Source: Callorhinus ursinus
Lineage: Eukaryota > Chordata > Mammalia > Carnivora > Otariidae
Direction of reading: 5' to 3'
Assembly: GCF_003265705.1 (NCBI RefSeq)
Contig: NW_020312903.1
Coordinates: 23,996,194-24,060,193 of the forward strand
Length of the DNA: 64,000 bases
The translations under genes were made by a program, and so were the position numbers. The notes under the pieces were generated by a model. It was not told where the DNA came from, did no database searches, and was given only the letters and a program-made list of their open reading frames with translations. Positions 61,091 to 64,000 of this stretch are shown here, in pieces; positions within the stretch are counted from its first letter, which is position 1, and every line of letters begins with the position of its first letter.

Positions 61091-61274
61091 TCAGTCTAGG
61101 TCAGTACAATGTGCTAATGAAGAACTGTACTTAGTGTTTTTGTGAAATGGAGCACAGTGTGTTTCTTAAAGATATGCTGACAGCTGTTGTTAAGAGTTAT
61201 TTTACAAAAAAATTCTTGAAGATTATTTAAGGTTTTCAAAACTAAATGTTTTTAAATCTAAAGAAGATTAGTTA

Positions 61275-61448
61275 TTTTTTTAAAAGATTTTATTTATTTG
61301 ACAGAGACAGCACAAGCAGAGGGAGAGAGAGGGAGAAGCGGGCTCCCTGCTGAGCAAGGAGCCCGATGTGGGACTTGATCCCAGGACCCTGGGACCATGA
61401 CCCGGGCCGAAGGCAGCCGCTTAACTGACTGAGCCACCCAGGCGTCCC
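61275..61448 (-). mobile_element. CanSINE, young-looking
   Basis: Reverse-orientation SINE with a perfect 16-bp target-site duplication (TAAAGAAGATTAGTTA at 61259-61274 and 61449-61464). The body is close to the young consensus (GGAGCCCGATGTGGGACTTG; GAGCCACCCAGGCGTCCC). Confidence 0.97.
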
Positions 61449-61549
61449 TAAAGAAGATTAGTTAAAAGATAATCTGCCATGCATCATTTTACTAGTCAAC
61501 ATTATAAGCCATGGTAATTATTAATATCTCATGTGCTCAGTAACGTCTT

Positions 61550-61738
61550 AAAAAAGATTTCTTTATTTGAGAGAGAATGCATGCACATGTGGGGAGAGAG
61601 GCAGAGGAAGAGGGAGAGGGACAGAAGACCCCTGCTGAGTGTGGAGCCTGGCAGGGCTCCATCTCATGACCCTGAGATTATGACCTAAGCCAAAACCAAG
61701 AGTCTGGTTGCTTAACCAATTGAGCCACCCAGGTGCCC
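61550..61738 (-). mobile_element. CanSINE, older copy
   Basis: Reverse-orientation SINE 100 bases after the previous one. The target-site duplication CTCAGTAACGTCTT / CTCAATAACATTTT (61536-61549 and 61739-61752) has three mismatches, so it is older than its neighbour. Confidence 0.93.
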
Positions 61739-61839
61739 CTCAATAACATTTTTTAAAAATAATTCAGTATTATTCAAGACATAGCCTCTTTGTTATCTTC
61801 CCAAACACTATAATCAGTAAGGCCTTACTCATGCTCTTT

Positions 61840-62080
61840 TCCCCACAGATGGAAGTCCCATGAAACTTTACTACATAACTTATTGCTAAACCAGATCATA
61901 TCTCAGTTCCTCCCTCCAATTTGTCACTAAGTGATTTTTCTGTTCTTACCTATCATATTGTATACCACTTCACCCTTATTTTTATATTGCCGTTTACTAT
62001 GTCAATTTCACGTATATTGCAAGCTCCTCAAACAGAAAAGTATGTTTTACCTATTTTTGCCTCTCTAGTGGGTAAATCAT
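61840..62080 (+). mobile_element. Possible L2 3' fragment
   Basis: TTTACTATGTCAATTTCACG, TTGCAAGCTCCTCAAACAGA and TTACCTATTTTTGCCTCTCT loosely follow the L2 3' end (...tctgtctcccc...aagctccatgagg...). Weak. Confidence 0.35.
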
Positions 62081-62825
62081 AATCTCTTTAGAGTCTTCAT
62101 CCTTTGACAGTCTGATGGAAGCTATGAGCTCAATCTCCTAGAAAACTGCTTATGCAAACATACACACCACTTTTTATATAGAATTCTGAATATTCCAAAA
62201 CGCTTGAGGCAACACGGATGCCCAAATAAGATATCCTGAATTAGTGTTGAGCAAACATCCCTGGATAAAGTAAGAATTCAATACATGCTTGTCAATGGAT
62301 TAGCTATAGGTACTCAAATCATTTTTGATCGGGTTAAGAAAATTAACTGAACTAGGAACCCTGGGAGAAATGGGGCAGAAAATTAGTAATAGTCCAGGGA
62401 CGGGAATGAGTAGGGGGAGTAGGGGATTTAGGAGAAATGAAAAGCTTTGGCCTTAGGTATTAACCTAGCTATAGCTGCTATTTTCTAGTAAAAATTTACT
62501 ACCAAGTACACATTCCTTATAGAGAAACAGGTAGTAAATCTGTGTATGTGGGAAAACTTCAAATATAAGAAGCCTTAAAGAACCTTGTGCTCTAAAGTAA
62601 AAATAGAAGTGACAGTGAGCAGGAGGAAGGAGGATATGCTGGGATGCAAATCACACCCTTGGTTTCCTGATGAAGCATGACTCAGAAGCTACCAAAGATA
62701 TTAACCAATCACCAGGCAGAGGTAGGCTGAACCATATAGAGTTCAGAAGGTAGCCAGAAGTGATCTCTGAAGCATGTCAGAAAGTGAACAACTCCAACAA
62801 ATTAGTAAGAATAATAATAGTCATT
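62081..62825. other. Unassigned DNA
   Basis: No feature recognised. Confidence 0.5.
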
Positions 62826-62829
62826 ATAG

Positions 62830-62935
62830 ATAAAATTAGCATTCATTGAACATTTGTCTGTGTCAAGCACCATCTAATCACTTTGCATGCATTATTTCTC
62901 AGTAGGTTGAATATATTTTATTATCGTAGCAGCTT
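62830..62935 (-). mobile_element. MIR SINE fragment
   Basis: TTAGCATTCATTGAACATTT, GTGTCAAGCACCATCTAATC, CTTTGCATGCATTATTTCTC: the 3'-terminal part of MIR, reversed. Confidence 0.65.
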
Positions 62936-63162
62936 GAATATGTTTCATTAAAGCTTAAAAATGAAAATGGGTCTATCCATCTAACTAGGGCATTATACAC
63001 AATGGTATTAAGAAAATGGAAGTAAAATGGGAAATGAGTTGAAATATGAGTAATTTACTTAAACCTACATTACATAGCTGTGTAGTCTTCTACATACAAG
63101 GGCAATACTTAATCTTTCCAAATCACACACAAAAAATTTAAAGTATTTTTAAAGAATGATTT

Positions 63163-63376
63163 AAAGGGTGGCTCAGTCAGTTAAGCTGAGCGTATGCCTT
63201 TGGCTCTGGTCATGATCTCAGGGTCTTGGGATGGAGCCCCACATTGGGCTCCCTGCTCTGCAGGGAGTTTGCTTCTCCCTCTGCCTCTCTCCCCTCCCCT
63301 GGCTTGTGCGCGTGTGCTCTCTCTCTCTCTTGCTCACACTCCCTCTCTCAAATAAATAAAATCTTTTTTAAAAAGT
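63163..63376 (+). mobile_element. CanSINE with trimmed head
   Basis: It starts at GGGTGGCTCAGTCAGTTAAG, lacking the first few head bases, and has a TGAGCG insertion-like word after the A box. The body and AAATAAATAAAATCTT tail are normal. AAAGTATTTTT words at 63140-63150 and 63372-63382 may be the target-site duplication, with the 5' junction degraded. Confidence 0.9.
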
Positions 63377-63496
63377 ATTTTTGTGTCTGAGGTTCTACCA
63401 ATTTATATTTTTTTATTCCTAGTACTGTTACTAATTTATATCTCACTTTTCTCAAGTAATAAGTTTGCTTACTAATTATAATCTCAACATAACTTA

Positions 63497-63550
63497 GTTT
63501 AAATTTAAATTTAAATTTAAACTGTAAAGCTCTGAATTTAAATTTAAATT
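63497..63550. repeat. TTTAAA repeat with perfect palindrome
   Basis: 63497-63522 is a perfect 26-bp palindrome built of TTTAAA units. A second palindrome (AATTTAAATTTAAATT) lies at 63535-63550, 12 bases downstream. Confidence 0.9.
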
Positions 63551-63588
63551 ATAAAACTTGAGAATTTCTCTTTAGAAATAAAACTTAG

Positions 63589-63786
63589 GGGGCACCTGGG
63601 TGGCTCAGTCGTTGAGCGTCTGCCTTTGGCTCAGGTCATGATCCCAGGGTCCTGTGATCGATCCCTGCATGGGACTCTGTGCTCTGTGGGAAGCCTGCTT
63701 CTCCCTCTCCCACTCCCCCTGCTGTGTTCCCTCTCTCGCTGTGTCTTTCTCTGTTAAATAAATAAATAAATCTTAAAAAAAAAGAG
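63589..63786 (+). mobile_element. CanSINE, young-looking
   Basis: Forward, full-length: GGGCACCTGGGTGGCTCAG to AAATAAATAAATAAATCTT and poly-A. A perfect 14-bp target-site duplication GAAATAAAACTTAG lies at 63575-63588 and 63787-63800. Confidence 0.97.
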
Positions 63787-63944
63787 GAAATAAAACTTAG
63801 TTTATTTCCATCTAGAAAAGGTAAGACTTTTTTCTGTGAGCCAAAATTATATTTGAGAAACATAATCGGTCTTCTCAAACAAGCAGTAATAACATATTTC
63901 TCCCAGTAAAAGGATATGTATTACCATCGTAGGAGGAATGCACA

Positions 63945-64000
63945 TACCTCATTCATTCAGTAAGTATTCAATATCAGCTATGTATAAGATATTGTTTGGG
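63945..64000 (-). mobile_element. L2 or MIR 3' end, cut by the window edge
   Basis: CATTCATTCAGTAAGTATTC, then AGCTATGTATAAGATATTG resembles the reversed terminus shared by L2 and MIR. Too little is visible to choose between them. Confidence 0.35.

Noticed and set aside
1..64000. CRISPR array or prokaryotic operon
   Set aside because: All repeats are SINE, LINE, DNA-transposon or simple repeats. The sequence is clearly mammalian.

Overview
This window is mammalian nuclear DNA, AT-rich and almost entirely non-coding. The many tRNA-Lys-derived SINEs with the head GCCTGGGTGGCTCAG and an AATAAA-rich tail are CanSINEs, so the source is a carnivoran. Their form, and that of the young L1 3' ends, most resembles arctoid caniforms (bears and giant panda, seals, mustelids). 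That sub-assignment rests on remembered consensus sequences, not on a search.

I found no convincing host protein-coding exon, no RNA gene outside SINE heads, no CpG island and no CRISPR-like array. Apart from repeat-derived frames, the open frames are the lengths expected by chance in DNA this AT-rich. The window is best read as a gene desert or part of a very large intron. All recognisable coding capacity belongs to dead transposons.

Layout. 1-11000: mostly unassigned DNA with two SINEs, an L1 tail, a MIR and a doubtful LTR-like patch. 11020-14572: the longest L1, an ORF2 remnant with a mutated reverse-transcriptase active site. 14.6-19.6 kb: unassigned, with two SINEs. 19.6-28 kb: a dense graveyard of old families (L1M, hAT MITE, MIR, L3/CR1, L2). 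It includes a three-layer nest (hAT, L1, SINE) and one unexplained GC-richer patch near 23.8-24.2 kb. 28-34.5 kb: a young-type L1 with a long CA tract and a 1.2-kb L2 carrying two SINEs. 36-43.3 kb: MIR, L2 and L1 pieces, ending with a young L1 inserted into an older L1. 45.9-48.2 kb: a nearly end-to-end Tigger1 DNA transposon containing a SINE. 49.1-51.7 kb: a second young L1 and another old L1. 52-64 kb: L2 and MIR relics, five SINEs and a patch at 54.0-54.3 kb whose composition suggests a possible conserved non-coding element.

The most informative observations concern repeat biology. CA/GT tracts arose independently in four L1 copies at the same ORF2 site. A 10-bp tandem duplication breaks ORF2 in the younger L1. 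Two same-strand young L1s flank the Tigger1 and could recombine. Several SINEs have intact target-site duplications and could serve as insertion markers. I did not find a credible new biological system.
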